Positions 45,826 through 54,819 of a DNA stretch of 64,000 bases are shown one piece after another. Source of the DNA: an uncultured Lachnospiraceae bacterium. GTDB lineage: Bacteria; Bacillota; Clostridia; Lachnospirales; Lachnospiraceae. Position numbers and translations under genes: made by a program. Below the pieces are notes generated by a model. That model made no database searches, was not told the DNA's origin, and saw only the letters and a program-made list of their open reading frames with translations. Location: the NCBI GenBank assembly GCA_947625775.1, contig CANQPM010000011.1:54980-118979 (forward strand), read 5' to 3'. Within the stretch, counting starts at the first letter, position 1, and every line of letters begins with the position of its first letter.

Positions 45826-47214
45826 TTATACGGGCTCATTCACTGTCCTGTCCACCTTGCCCGTAAGCACCTTATGCGCCACAAACGCAAAGGTCAGCGC
45901 ATGGATAAGCATAGTTATCGCCCATGTTATCGGGTACGAAACATACACTGTCGTAAGGCTGTGGTACTGCGGTATGTGGAAAATCGTCGCAACCCACAAA
46001 AGACGCAGCCCGCATGCGCCGATCAGCGATACAACCATAGGCACTACGGAATACCCAAGCCCCCTCATCACGCCTACAAACACGTCCATCATGCCACAGA
46101 GCGCGTATGTCGTGCAGATTATCCTCATTCTCCTAAGTCCCGCCGCTATTACGTCAGGACTCTGGGAATATATGCCAAGCAGGGAATTTCCAAAGTGTAC
46201 GGCAAGGTTGCCAAGCAACAGCCCCACAGCCATTGCATAAATTTCCCCCGCTATCAAAATCTTATACACACGCTTGTACTCGTGCGCGCCGTAATTCTGG
46301 CTCGTAAACGATATCGCCGCCTGATAGAACGCGTTCATTCCCATATACACAAAGCCCTCTATGTTTACAGCCGCCGAGTTGCCCGCTACGGATATCGCGC
46401 CGAAGGAGTTTACAGCCGACTGTATTACGACGTTTGAAAGTGAGAACACCACGCCCTGAAAGCCCGCTGGCAAGCCAATCTGCACTATCTTCATAAATTT
46501 TTCGCGCGAAATGGCAAGCTGTTTCAGGTCAAGATGTATTCCGCCCTGCTCTTTCATAAGGCAGCGCACCACCAAGAGCGCCGAAACAGTCTGGGAAACA
46601 GCCGTAGCGACAGCTACTCCCGCCACTCCCCAATGGCACACGATTACAAAGAACAAATTTAAGACAACATTTATAATGCCCGCGCTGAGCAGGAAATAAA
46701 GCGGGCGCTTAGTATCACCGACCGCCCTCAAAATCGCGCTGCCAAAGTTGTAAACCATGGTCGAGGTCATTCCGAGGAAATATATGCGAAGGTACAGCAC
46801 CGCCAGATTAAGCACTTCCTCGGGCGCCTGCATAAGCTCCAGCAGCACGCGCGCCGAGGCGATGCCTACGATTGTCAGTATGATGCCGCTGTAAATGCTA
46901 AGCAGCATTGATGTATGCACTGTTTCCTTTAAGTCATCATCTCGCTTAGCGCCGTAATACTGCGCCGTCAGCACGTTTGAGCCGATTGACAGTCCTATGA
47001 AAAGATTGGTGATAAGGTTAATCAGCGAACCGTTTGAACCTACCGCCGCCAGCGCGTTGTCGCCCGCAAAGCGCCCCACCACCACGATATCCGCAGCATT
47101 AAACAAAAGCTGCAAAATGCTTGAAAACATCAGCGGCACCGCGAATATCAGCATTTTCTTGAACACAGAACCGCTGCACATGTCAATCTCATATTTTTTA
47201 TTTTCCTTCTGCAT
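45826..47214 (-). CDS. MATE family efflux transporter 1
   Basis: A 462-residue inner-membrane protein of 12 hydrophobic segments in two repeats of six, with MATE hallmarks VPLMFSSILQLLFNAADIVVVGRFAGDNALAAVG at the N-terminus and PAGFQGVVFSLSNVVIQSAVNSFG in the second half. It is a Na+- or H+-coupled exporter of cationic drugs or metabolites. A paralogue lies immediately upstream. Confidence 0.92.
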   Translation of the reverse strand: MQKENKKYEIDMCSGSVFKKMLIFAVPLMFSSILQLLFNAADIVVVGRFAGDNALAAVGSNGSLINLITNLFIGLSIGSNVLTAQYYGAKRDDDLKETVHTSMLLSIYSGIILTIVGIASARVLLELMQAPEEVLNLAVLYLRIYFLGMTSTMVYNFGSAILRAVGDTKRPLYFLLSAGIINVVLNLFFVIVCHWGVAGVAVATAVSQTVSALLVVRCLMKEQGGIHLDLKQLAISREKFMKIVQIGLPAGFQGVVFSLSNVVIQSAVNSFGAISVAGNSAAVNIEGFVYMGMNAFYQAAISFTSQNYGAHEYKRVYKILIAGEIYAMAVGLLLGNLAVHFGNSLLGIYSQSPDVIAAGLRRMRIICTTYALCGMMDVFVGVMRGLGYSVVPMVVSLIGACGLRLLWVATIFHIPQYHSLTTVYVSYPITWAITMLIHALTFAFVAHKVLTGKVDRTVNEPV

Positions 47215-47284
47215 ATCTGTTACGCCTCTTTCTTTTTTATTGCTTGGGTCATTGCGGAACGTGTTTTAAACTGTCCGCCGCCAG

Positions 47285-48637
47285 CTATTGTTTTTTCATA
47301 ATTGGGTTTTTAATTGTCATCACTATAAGCGGTATCACCATCAGGCACCATATGACGGGCTCTGTCCATATAATTCCCCAGTACCCGAAAATCCGCACGA
47401 ACACAAACGTAAACACCAGCTTGCCGACAAGCTCTATAAAGCTTGAAACTATAGGCGTCTTGTAGTCGCCAAAGCCCTGCATTGAATTTCTGAGCACCAC
47501 GATGAGCACGCACACTGTGAGAAATGACATATCGTATTCAAGGTATTTCGTGCCCCAGTACAGTATCTCCTCGCTGTCTGTGCTTGCGATAAAGCCAATC
47601 AGATACCTGGAAATCGTATGCGCCAGTATAAAGATAATGCCCGCCCAGCATATGCCAAGTATAAGCGCCGATTTTATTCCGCTGCGTATTCTGTCATATT
47701 TCTTTGCGCCGTAATTCTGCCCACAGTAGGTCGCCATTGACGAGCCGATGACGCTCACGGGTAAATTCCATATTTCAAACACCTTGCGCGCCGCCGTATG
47801 GGCTACTATTATCGAAGTGCCGAGCTGGTTGATGCCGCTCTGCAGCACAAGCGTGCCAAAATTCACAAGGCTTGACATCAACCCCATGGAAAGCCCGCTC
47901 TGATACATGGAAAATACCTGCTCCCTCGACAGCTTAAAATCCGCCCTTGACAAATGAAGTATTGGAAAATTCCTGTAAATATGCACAAGACAGAGCACCG
48001 CAGACAAAAATTGTGACACGACTGTCGCAATTGCCGCCCCTTTTACGCCGAGTCCGAAATTTAATATAAATATGTAGTCAAGCGCCACATTAGTAAATGA
48101 AGCTATTATCAGAAACACCAGCGGCGTCACTGAATCGCCGATTGCCCTGAGAGTGTTCGCGCAGAGGTTGTAGGCTATTGTAACAAACATTCCCCAAATC
48201 AGTATGCTTATATACTGCCGCGACATATCCGCCTGTCCCCCGCCTGCATGCAAAAGCCCTAAAATTGAGCGAAGAAAAAGCGATATAAGGACTATTATGA
48301 CCGCCGCCGTGATAAAGCCAAGCACAATCGCGCCCGCCACGTTTTTCTTCAAGCCTTTTTCATCACCGCTTCCGTAAAAGCGCGAGGTTATCACGCTGAA
48401 CCCAAGGCTCAGTCCATTGAAAAAGCCTGTCAGCAATGTGTACAGCACGGAGACGGAGCCCACTGCCGCAAGCGCGTCAGCGCCCAGTATGCTGCCCACG
48501 ATTTTCGTATCTACAAGGCTGTACAGTATCTGAAAAAGGTTTCCAAAGAAAACAGGAATAGCAAACAGCAATATAAGCTTTATAGGTCTGCCTTCAGTAA
48601 GCCTGAGCGCTGTTTTTGAATTTTCTTTTGCTGCCAT
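47285..48637 (-). CDS. MATE family efflux transporter 2
   Basis: A 450-residue MATE protein with IPVFFGNLFQILYSLVDTKIVG and GLSMGLMSSLVNFGTLVLQSGINQLG, matching both half-repeats. It is clearly diverged from the neighbouring transporter, so the pair is an old tandem. It starts 14 nt after the RsmF-like gene ends, so it probably belongs to the argC-rsmF-MATE transcript. Confidence 0.92.
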   Translation of the reverse strand: MAAKENSKTALRLTEGRPIKLILLFAIPVFFGNLFQILYSLVDTKIVGSILGADALAAVGSVSVLYTLLTGFFNGLSLGFSVITSRFYGSGDEKGLKKNVAGAIVLGFITAAVIIVLISLFLRSILGLLHAGGGQADMSRQYISILIWGMFVTIAYNLCANTLRAIGDSVTPLVFLIIASFTNVALDYIFILNFGLGVKGAAIATVVSQFLSAVLCLVHIYRNFPILHLSRADFKLSREQVFSMYQSGLSMGLMSSLVNFGTLVLQSGINQLGTSIIVAHTAARKVFEIWNLPVSVIGSSMATYCGQNYGAKKYDRIRSGIKSALILGICWAGIIFILAHTISRYLIGFIASTDSEEILYWGTKYLEYDMSFLTVCVLIVVLRNSMQGFGDYKTPIVSSFIELVGKLVFTFVFVRIFGYWGIIWTEPVIWCLMVIPLIVMTIKNPIMKKQ

Positions 48638-48651
48638 GATTATTTACCCCG

Positions 48652-50100
48652 TTATTTTCTAAGTCCCTTTGGATAGTGATTTTTAATCATCTGTCCCGCA
48701 AGCTTTCCCCAGCCAATGCTGTAACCCTTGTACGTCATAAGAAGCCAGCCCTTTTCCACAGACGTTTCAGCATCAGACGCTATATTTATTGCCTGTCCGT
48801 TTATAAACGCCGCCGCCTCATCATCTGAAAGCGCGTAAATCCTTTTTGCGTCATTTGGCTTAAGCGCAAGGGCAAGCGCATGTGACGGCTCGAAACGGTT
48901 CTTTTTGAGAGTGCCTAAATGAAGTCCCGCGCGCAGCACTTTAAGCTTGTCAATCGACGGCATTTCATCAGGCATAAGGTAAAGCTGCCCGCCAAAGCGC
49001 ACTATACATTCCTTTTTTTCATCAAACAGGCTTGTATTTAGGGCATCGCCCGCAAATTCCAAAAGCTCCTTTATTTCCTTGGGCTTTATTCCTTTTTGAA
49101 GACCGTTTGCGTAAATGCCCCTGTAAGCTGCTGGCACTTCGCCGCCCTTTTTTAACACAGCGATATAATGTCCTTCGCCCTCTATAAGATGCGGGAAAAG
49201 CCTGATTGTGCGTTTGAGCGCACTCGTGATGTAGTCTAAGCCATCCTGCGCCGCATCGTTCATTTGACCGCAGCCTGCCCATTCAGGACTGCCTGATGCC
49301 ATTCCTTCATATTTATAGATATCCTCAATCTCATAGTCTGGATGCGATTTCAGAAAGCCCGCGATACTGCCCTCGTTTTCCTCTGGTGAAAAGGTGCAGG
49401 TCGAATATACAAGCCTGCCCCCTGCGCGCAGCATGGAGTCGGCGCACTCAAGGATTTTCCCCTGCCTTTCGGCGCAGAGCCTTACATTTTCAAGGCTCCA
49501 CTCCTTTACCGCCTCCTCATTTTTGCGGAACATTCCTTCGCCTGAACACGGCGCGTCAACAAGCACGCGGTCAAAGCAGCCGATAAACAGCTCCGAAAGC
49601 CGCTGCGGCGTCTCGTTTGTGACTACCGCGTTTTTTATGCCCATTCGCTCTATATTTTCAGACAGGATTTTTGCGCGCGCGGGATTGATTTCGTTGCAGA
49701 TTAAAAGCCCTGTGTTTTCCATATATGACGCAATCTGCGTGCTTTTTCCACCAGGCGCGGCGCACAGGTCAAGCACTTTTTCATAAGGTTTTGCGTCAAG
49801 GTATGCGGCGGGCGCCATAGCGCTTGGCTCCTGAATATAGTACGCTCCCGCCTCGTGCAGGGGGTGTTTTCCCGCGCGCAGGGCTTCATCATAATAAAAG
49901 CCACTTTTCTCCCACGCGACAGGCTTTAGCCCGTCAAAGCCTGAATTTGCCAGAAATTCCTCAACCGTGCCTTTGAGCGTGTTTACTCTCAGGGCGCTTT
50001 TCTTTTCCTCATCGTAACTGTGTATGAAAGCAGGATACGCATTTTTTAGCATATCCTGCATTCTCTCCTCAAAAGCCTTTGGCAGCTGTACACTTGTCAT
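48652..50100 (-). CDS. rsmF: RsmF/RsmB-type RNA m5C methyltransferase
   Basis: A 482-residue NOL1/NOP2/Sun-family enzyme that methylates cytosine in rRNA. SAM motif I is VLDLCAAPGGKSTQIA; the two catalytic cysteines are in VDAPCSGEGMF and YSTCTFSPEENEG. The C-terminal part (about 300-482) includes an RsmF-like PUA-type domain, LRAGLHLGTLKKNRFEPSHALALA. Its ATG overlaps the argC stop by 4 nt. Confidence 0.9.
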   Translation of the reverse strand: MTSVQLPKAFEERMQDMLKNAYPAFIHSYDEEKKSALRVNTLKGTVEEFLANSGFDGLKPVAWEKSGFYYDEALRAGKHPLHEAGAYYIQEPSAMAPAAYLDAKPYEKVLDLCAAPGGKSTQIASYMENTGLLICNEINPARAKILSENIERMGIKNAVVTNETPQRLSELFIGCFDRVLVDAPCSGEGMFRKNEEAVKEWSLENVRLCAERQGKILECADSMLRAGGRLVYSTCTFSPEENEGSIAGFLKSHPDYEIEDIYKYEGMASGSPEWAGCGQMNDAAQDGLDYITSALKRTIRLFPHLIEGEGHYIAVLKKGGEVPAAYRGIYANGLQKGIKPKEIKELLEFAGDALNTSLFDEKKECIVRFGGQLYLMPDEMPSIDKLKVLRAGLHLGTLKKNRFEPSHALALALKPNDAKRIYALSDDEAAAFINGQAINIASDAETSVEKGWLLMTYKGYSIGWGKLAGQMIKNHYPKGLRK

Positions 50101-51041
50101 AAGACTAATCCCTTATCCTCCTCGCAGCCAAGCAGAATGTTGAGACACTGGACTGCCGCTCCCGATGCGCCTTTTCCCAGATTGTCAAAGCGCGTTGTCA
50201 CGATCGCCCTGTCCGCGTTTCCCGTCACGTAAATCTCAATGCCGTCCCAGCCCGAGCAGGAATTGGCGGCGAGAAAACCGTTGTAATCGGCTTCTTTTCC
50301 AAACGGCATTACCTTGACAAACTTTTCTCCGCCGTAATATTCGCTCAAAAACGCGTGGATTTTCTCTGGCGTCTGCTGATCGCTTAGCATATCCGTGTAA
50401 AATGGGGCTGTGAGGAGCATTCCGCTGTAGTAATCGCATATTATCGGTGAAAACAGCGGCGTCCTGCTCAAGCCTGTAATCAGCTGCATCTCCTTTAGAT
50501 GCTTGTGCTCCTGTGAAAGCGCGTATTCCCTTGGGGATTCGAGCTCAGGCGGGCGGTTCTCGCCCTCATAGACTGCTATTGTCTTTTTGCCTGCGCCGCT
50601 GTAGCCTGACATGGCAAAGGCGGACACGGGATAATCCTTTGAAAGTATGCCGCCCTTAACCAAGGGATATATGATAGTGATAAAGCCCGTGGCGTAGCAT
50701 CCTGGGACTGCTATTCTTTTGCTGTTTCTGATTGCCTGTCTGTGCTCCCTTGAAAGCTCGGGATAGCCGTATGCCCAGCCCTCCTGCGTGCGGTGGGCTG
50801 TAGACGTGTCCAATATTATGACATTTTCATTTTCCACCATTGCGACTGCTTCTCTTGCTGCCGCATCGGGGAGACATAAGAAAGTGATGTCTGACGCGTT
50901 TATGTACTTTTTTACCTCGGCAGGATCTTTTCGCAGCTCTGTGGGGATTTTCAAAAGCTCGATATCGTCGCGCCCCTCAAAGCGCTCAAAAATGCGAAGT
51001 CCCGTAGTGCCCTCGCTGCCGTCTATAAATACTTTTTTCAT
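50097..51041 (-). CDS. argC: N-acetyl-gamma-glutamyl-phosphate reductase, type 2
   Basis: Reduces N-acetylglutamyl phosphate in arginine synthesis. The start MKKVFIDGSEGTTG at 51041 is preceded by GGAGGAAAAA and gives 314 residues, matching the short (type 2) ArgC. The catalytic Cys lies in VPGCYATGF; TSTAHRT and SGYSGAGKKT are also typical. No other arg gene is linked. A two-hairpin repeat stands just upstream. Confidence 0.92.
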   Translation of the reverse strand: MKKVFIDGSEGTTGLRIFERFEGRDDIELLKIPTELRKDPAEVKKYINASDITFLCLPDAAAREAVAMVENENVIILDTSTAHRTQEGWAYGYPELSREHRQAIRNSKRIAVPGCYATGFITIIYPLVKGGILSKDYPVSAFAMSGYSGAGKKTIAVYEGENRPPELESPREYALSQEHKHLKEMQLITGLSRTPLFSPIICDYYSGMLLTAPFYTDMLSDQQTPEKIHAFLSEYYGGEKFVKVMPFGKEADYNGFLAANSCSGWDGIEIYVTGNADRAIVTTRFDNLGKGASGAAVQCLNILLGCEEDKGLVL

Positions 51042-51065
51042 TTTTTCCTCCATACCATCGTTTAT

Positions 51066-51158
51066 GATGAAAAACGCCAACCTTGCTTTTTTCTTAAACA
51101 TTTAGGAAGTCTTAGGCGGCGTCTTTTCTCCGCCTTAGAGTTCCTTTATGTTTTAATC
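51066..51158. repeat. two-hairpin intergenic repeat, copy B (upstream of argC)
   Basis: Shares AAAACGCC, CCTTGC, TTTTTTC, AAACATTTAG and TTATGTTTT blocks in order with copy A at 11818. Hairpin 1 arms AGGAAGTCTTAGGCGG / CCGCCTTAGAGTTCCT pair with two mismatches, one being the same T-T mismatch as copy A. Hairpin 2 is weaker (AAAAACGC / GCTTTTTT). From 51159 to 51391 I see only AT-rich sequence without a supported gene. Confidence 0.75.
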
Positions 51159-51391
51159 TAATTATATTAATAATGATACTACTTATTATCGTCTGTTTCA
51201 ACATCAAAGTACAGAAGATTGGTACTATTTTACTATATACATTATCTTTCAAAATGATATACTTATTACAGAGACGCGCGTGGTTCTAAATTCTAAGACA
51301 TTACTGCACTTCAATAAACCAGGTACATATGCCGACACTTCAGAGGACAGCACATTTAATCATTTTTCACACAAAACAAAATCCATTCTTT

Positions 51392-51421
51392 CTTCAGGCT
51401 GAATGTCCTATCAGCCTGAAG
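51392..51421. terminator. terminator-like hairpin after the LysM/M14 peptidase gene
   Basis: An 11-bp perfect stem CTTCAGGCTGA / TCAGCCTGAAG with an 8-nt loop, 13 nt beyond the stop codon. The downstream T content is low, so strength is uncertain. Confidence 0.6.
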
Positions 51422-51433
51422 GTCATATTATTT

Positions 51434-52702
51434 TTATATCTGTGTCATTCCGCCGACGAGAATAAGCTTATTGGCTTCATATATCTGCGCAAACTGGCTC
51501 ATATCCAGCGGATTTTCACCAAGCCCTGCCTCTATAGTGTAGCCTGGGCGGTTGTATTCCTGAATGAACCAGTCTTTATATCCCGCATATCCCGACGCGC
51601 TGGGGGTAAGCTCTAGGGCATAGCCGCTGACCTGTGAAAAATACTGCGCGATACGGCGGGAATTTTCAGGCTCATAGTCAAGGTATTTCCAGTAAATGAC
51701 TTCTCCCTGAGTGTGGTACGCAAGTATCAGCAAAAAGTCATGCGAGCCAGTAAAGCCGTACATTGCGCTGCTTTCGGGCGCGGTAAGCGGAGCAAAGCCC
51801 ACAAAATCACGCGGCGCAGGCGAGACATACCCCTGCGCGAACTTGATTTCCCGCGCGCGCTCCCATCCTGCGGGAAACTGCAGATTTAAGTCAATGCCGT
51901 CAATATTTGCTTTCCAGCCGTCGGGAAAAGGTATGTCTGGATAGTCCGACGCTATATTTGCCGCCCTTGTTTCGTATGGTACGCTGTCCAATGCGCGGTT
52001 TACGAGGTCTACGCCGTCAGGATTTACCATTGGCACTAAAAATAAGGCATACTGCTCATAAAGCGAACGGGCATTTTCGCCGTAAAGCTCCCCGCCCTCG
52101 GCATAAGCTTTGCAATACTCCTCCGCAAATTTAAGCAGAACTGGCGCGGTTATCCACTCATTTGCGTGAAACGCCGCCGCATAGCAGACCTGCTTTTTGC
52201 CCGAGCCAAACTGCATATAACATATCTGCCTGCCCATCACGCTTTTGCCTATGCAGCCAGTAACAATAAACGGATAGCGCACGGAAAGCCCTTCTGTAAT
52301 ATATTCGTTTAAATATGATGTATATTGCACCTTCTCCGACACAAGAGGAAACGAAAACGGCACGTATATCTGCGCGCCTATCTGCAGGTTCATAACCTCC
52401 ACTGACGGATTTGCCGTAAGTATTGCCTCGACTGATGTATCGTGCATTTGCGCAATTTTTGCGATGGTATCTCCCTCTTTTACCGTATGCATAGTATAGC
52501 CTTTTAAATACGGCAGCAGACGCTCCCATACATATTCGTCGACATAGCAGCCTGCAGCGCTTTCTCCTAAAAACGCTCTCAGCATACGGCAGGTTTTTCC
52601 TCCGAAATGCCCGTCTATCTCTGTCGGAAATCCCGCCCTGTCAAGCGCAAGCTGCAGATATTCCACAAAAACTCCCGAATCGCCTATATAAATGCTTTTC
52701 AT
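51434..52702 (-). CDS. LysM / M14 zinc carboxypeptidase, gamma-D-Glu-diamino-acid endopeptidase type
   Basis: A 422-residue protein: an N-terminal peptidoglycan-binding-like segment (about 1-68, SGVFVEYLQLALDRAGFPTEIDGHFG), one LysM (about 72-115, HTVKEGDTIAKIAQMHDTSVEAILTANP), then an M14 domain. Zinc ligands are in FHANEW (HxxE) and LAYHTQG; the catalytic Glu is in YTIEAGLG; VNPDGVDLV is typical. The order resembles Lysinibacillus endopeptidase I, which cuts spore or cell-wall peptides. No signal peptide is seen, suggesting mother-cell or lysis-related use. Confidence 0.9.
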   Translation of the reverse strand: MKSIYIGDSGVFVEYLQLALDRAGFPTEIDGHFGGKTCRMLRAFLGESAAGCYVDEYVWERLLPYLKGYTMHTVKEGDTIAKIAQMHDTSVEAILTANPSVEVMNLQIGAQIYVPFSFPLVSEKVQYTSYLNEYITEGLSVRYPFIVTGCIGKSVMGRQICYMQFGSGKKQVCYAAAFHANEWITAPVLLKFAEEYCKAYAEGGELYGENARSLYEQYALFLVPMVNPDGVDLVNRALDSVPYETRAANIASDYPDIPFPDGWKANIDGIDLNLQFPAGWERAREIKFAQGYVSPAPRDFVGFAPLTAPESSAMYGFTGSHDFLLILAYHTQGEVIYWKYLDYEPENSRRIAQYFSQVSGYALELTPSASGYAGYKDWFIQEYNRPGYTIEAGLGENPLDMSQFAQIYEANKLILVGGMTQI

Positions 52703-52863
52703 CAGCTCACCATTTTTTACGCATTATTATTTAGTATATTAGGAGGCTTCAATTCTGCCATTAAAGTTTTCAAGTTTGGGATTAATGCACAAAAACAGGG
52801 GCTTAATGCATTGCAAACCGCCCCTTGTTTTGTATATTTTATCTAAATTTTCTGCTGCCTGTC

Positions 52864-54270
52864 TTATTCTTTTCCCGACCAGCAGTATGTACACAGCCTG
52901 TCCTTTTCTATTCCTACGGCATCAAGCATATCATCAAGCCTGTTGAATCTGAGCGTCGTAAAATTAAGCTCTTTTCTGATTTCCTCTACCATACGCTCAT
53001 ATTTTTCCGACTCAGGATCTGCATATTCGGCAAGCGCCTCGTCCGTAACATTGCCGTTTTCAAGCCTGTCTATCACGCGCCTTGTGATGAGATCCATCTC
53101 CGATGACGAGCGCGAGAAGTTTAGGTATTTGCAGCCGTAAAGCAGCGGCGGACACGCGGGACGTATATGTACCTCCTTTGCACCGCTCTGATACAGAAAT
53201 TCCGTGGTTTCCCTTAGCTGCGTACCCCTCACAATTGAGTCGTCAATCAGCAGCAGACTCTTGTCCCTGATAAGCTCCTCCACCGCAAGCAGCTTCATTT
53301 TGGCGATAAGGTTTCTCCTGCTCTGCACTGTGGGCATAAATGAGCGCGGCCATGTCGGAGTATATTTGATAAATGGCCTTGAAAATGGTATGCCCGACTC
53401 ATTTGCGTAGCCTATCGCGTGCGCCGTGCCTGAATCCGGCACTCCCGCTACTATGTCAGGCTTTACGCTGTCGCGCTGGGCCATTTTCTGCCCGCATCTG
53501 TAGCGCATATTCTCCACGCCCACGCCCTCATAAGAGCTTGACGGATAGCCGTAATATACCCACAAAAAGGTGCAGATTTTCATTTCCTTATTCGGATTCA
53601 CTAAAGTGACACACTTGTCATTTGTTATGACGGCGATTTCCCCTGCACCAAGCTCCTTGTAGTCTGTGTAGCCTAAATTTTTATATGCGAAATTTTCAAA
53701 CGAAACACAGAATGCATCTTCCTTTTTCCCTACGACTATAGGCGTCCTGCCGTATTTGTCCCTCGCGGCGTAAATGCCCGCCTTGTTCATCAGCAGGATT
53801 GAGACCGAGCCGTCCACCATTTCAAGCGCATAGTGTATGCCGTCAATCAGGTTTTCTTTCTGGTTTATGAGCGCAGCTACCATTTCCGTGGCGTTTATGT
53901 CGCCTCCGCTCATTTCAAGAAAATGTGAATGTCCGTTGTCAAACAGGAGCTTTGCGAGCTCGTCCATGTTGTTGATTTTGCTGATTGTAGTTAGCGCGTA
54001 TGTGCCGTGGTGCGAGCGCACGATTAACGGCTGCGGTTCGAAGTCCGATATGCAGCCTATCCCGTACCAGCCCTTCATTTCCTGCATGTCCTTGTCAAAT
54101 TTGGTACGGAAGGGCGAGTTTTCGATGTTGTGGATTGAGCGGTCAAAGCCCTTTTCGCCGTACACTGCCATGCCGCCACGCCTTGTGCCAAGATGAGAAT
54201 GATAGTCCGTTCCGAAAAATAAATCAAATACGCAGTCATGTTTTGCTGCTACTCCAAAGAATCCCCCCAT
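52864..54270 (-). CDS. PurF-like phosphoribosyltransferase paralogue lacking the glutaminase cysteine
   Basis: A 468-residue homologue of amidophosphoribosyltransferase. It begins MGGFFGVAAKHDCV where active PurF has a Cys exposed after processing (CGxxG), so glutamine hydrolysis is unlikely by the normal mechanism. The PRPP loop LLIDDSIVRGTQLRET is intact, and Cys residues in KICTF, RPACPP and the C-terminal CTYCW match the positions of [4Fe-4S] ligands in the Bacillus enzyme. It is a separate branch common in Lachnospiraceae; it may use ammonia or another amine. Not in a pur cluster. Confidence 0.85.
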   Translation of the reverse strand: MGGFFGVAAKHDCVFDLFFGTDYHSHLGTRRGGMAVYGEKGFDRSIHNIENSPFRTKFDKDMQEMKGWYGIGCISDFEPQPLIVRSHHGTYALTTISKINNMDELAKLLFDNGHSHFLEMSGGDINATEMVAALINQKENLIDGIHYALEMVDGSVSILLMNKAGIYAARDKYGRTPIVVGKKEDAFCVSFENFAYKNLGYTDYKELGAGEIAVITNDKCVTLVNPNKEMKICTFLWVYYGYPSSSYEGVGVENMRYRCGQKMAQRDSVKPDIVAGVPDSGTAHAIGYANESGIPFSRPFIKYTPTWPRSFMPTVQSRRNLIAKMKLLAVEELIRDKSLLLIDDSIVRGTQLRETTEFLYQSGAKEVHIRPACPPLLYGCKYLNFSRSSSEMDLITRRVIDRLENGNVTDEALAEYADPESEKYERMVEEIRKELNFTTLRFNRLDDMLDAVGIEKDRLCTYCWSGKE

Positions 54271-54372
54271 TAGTTCCCTCCATTTGTGTGGTGTTTTGTT
54301 GTACTACATATTTACAGTAACATTATATTGGGAGTTTGGCAAGGTATAATTTTGCGCTGATGCGGACGCTCT

Positions 54373-54698
54373 TTAGTCCAGTTCATTTACCCGCAACAAC
54401 TTTCTTTTTATGACATTACTGATAATTTCCCCTTTGACTGGCAATGTTCTTAATGCAAGGGTGAAATATCCTAACAGTTCCTTGCCATCCACCAAGAACA
54501 CAAGATATGTAACTGCTTGGCTTTCTTACAAATCCTATAATGCTTTCTTTCAAGAAACGCTCTACATATGGATTGTGCAGACATTAAAAGCTGGAAAGCA
54601 CTCTGCCAAGCATCAGTTCTCCAGCCTTATCGTCTTGCCCTAATACAAGATAATCCCAATTCCCTGAGTCCTTCCTCACATTTAATCTGCCTTGCATA
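54373..54698 (-). pseudogene. decayed GNAT-like acetyltransferase gene
   Basis: An ATG at 54698 opens MQGRLNVRKDSGNWDYLVLG and continues QDDKAGELMLGRVLSSF before an in-frame stop. The same frame resumes with NPYVERFLKE, then two frame changes lead through KHYRICKKAK to AVTYLVFLVDGKELLGYFTL and PVKGEIISNVIKRKLLRVNELD, ending at 54373. The pieces read as one collinear protein, truncated at the C-terminus. The family assignment to GNAT-type toxins/acetyltransferases is from memory of such sequences and less sure than the decay itself. It fills the 549-nt gap 54271-54819. Confidence 0.65.
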
Positions 54699-54819
54699 AC
54701 TTTGTTTTAACAGTTATCCTTTATATGGTTACCGCATATATTTAGTATATTATAATGTTATCTGTATTTTTACAGCAGATTGTTTTTTACGCTTTTTGTG
54801 CAAATTTTGCTATCATCCA

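Noticed and set aside
54410..54643. Plus-strand open frame of 77 codons in the purF-acylation gap
   Set aside because: The opposite strand carries a recognisable decayed protein across the same bases, so this frame is a shadow.
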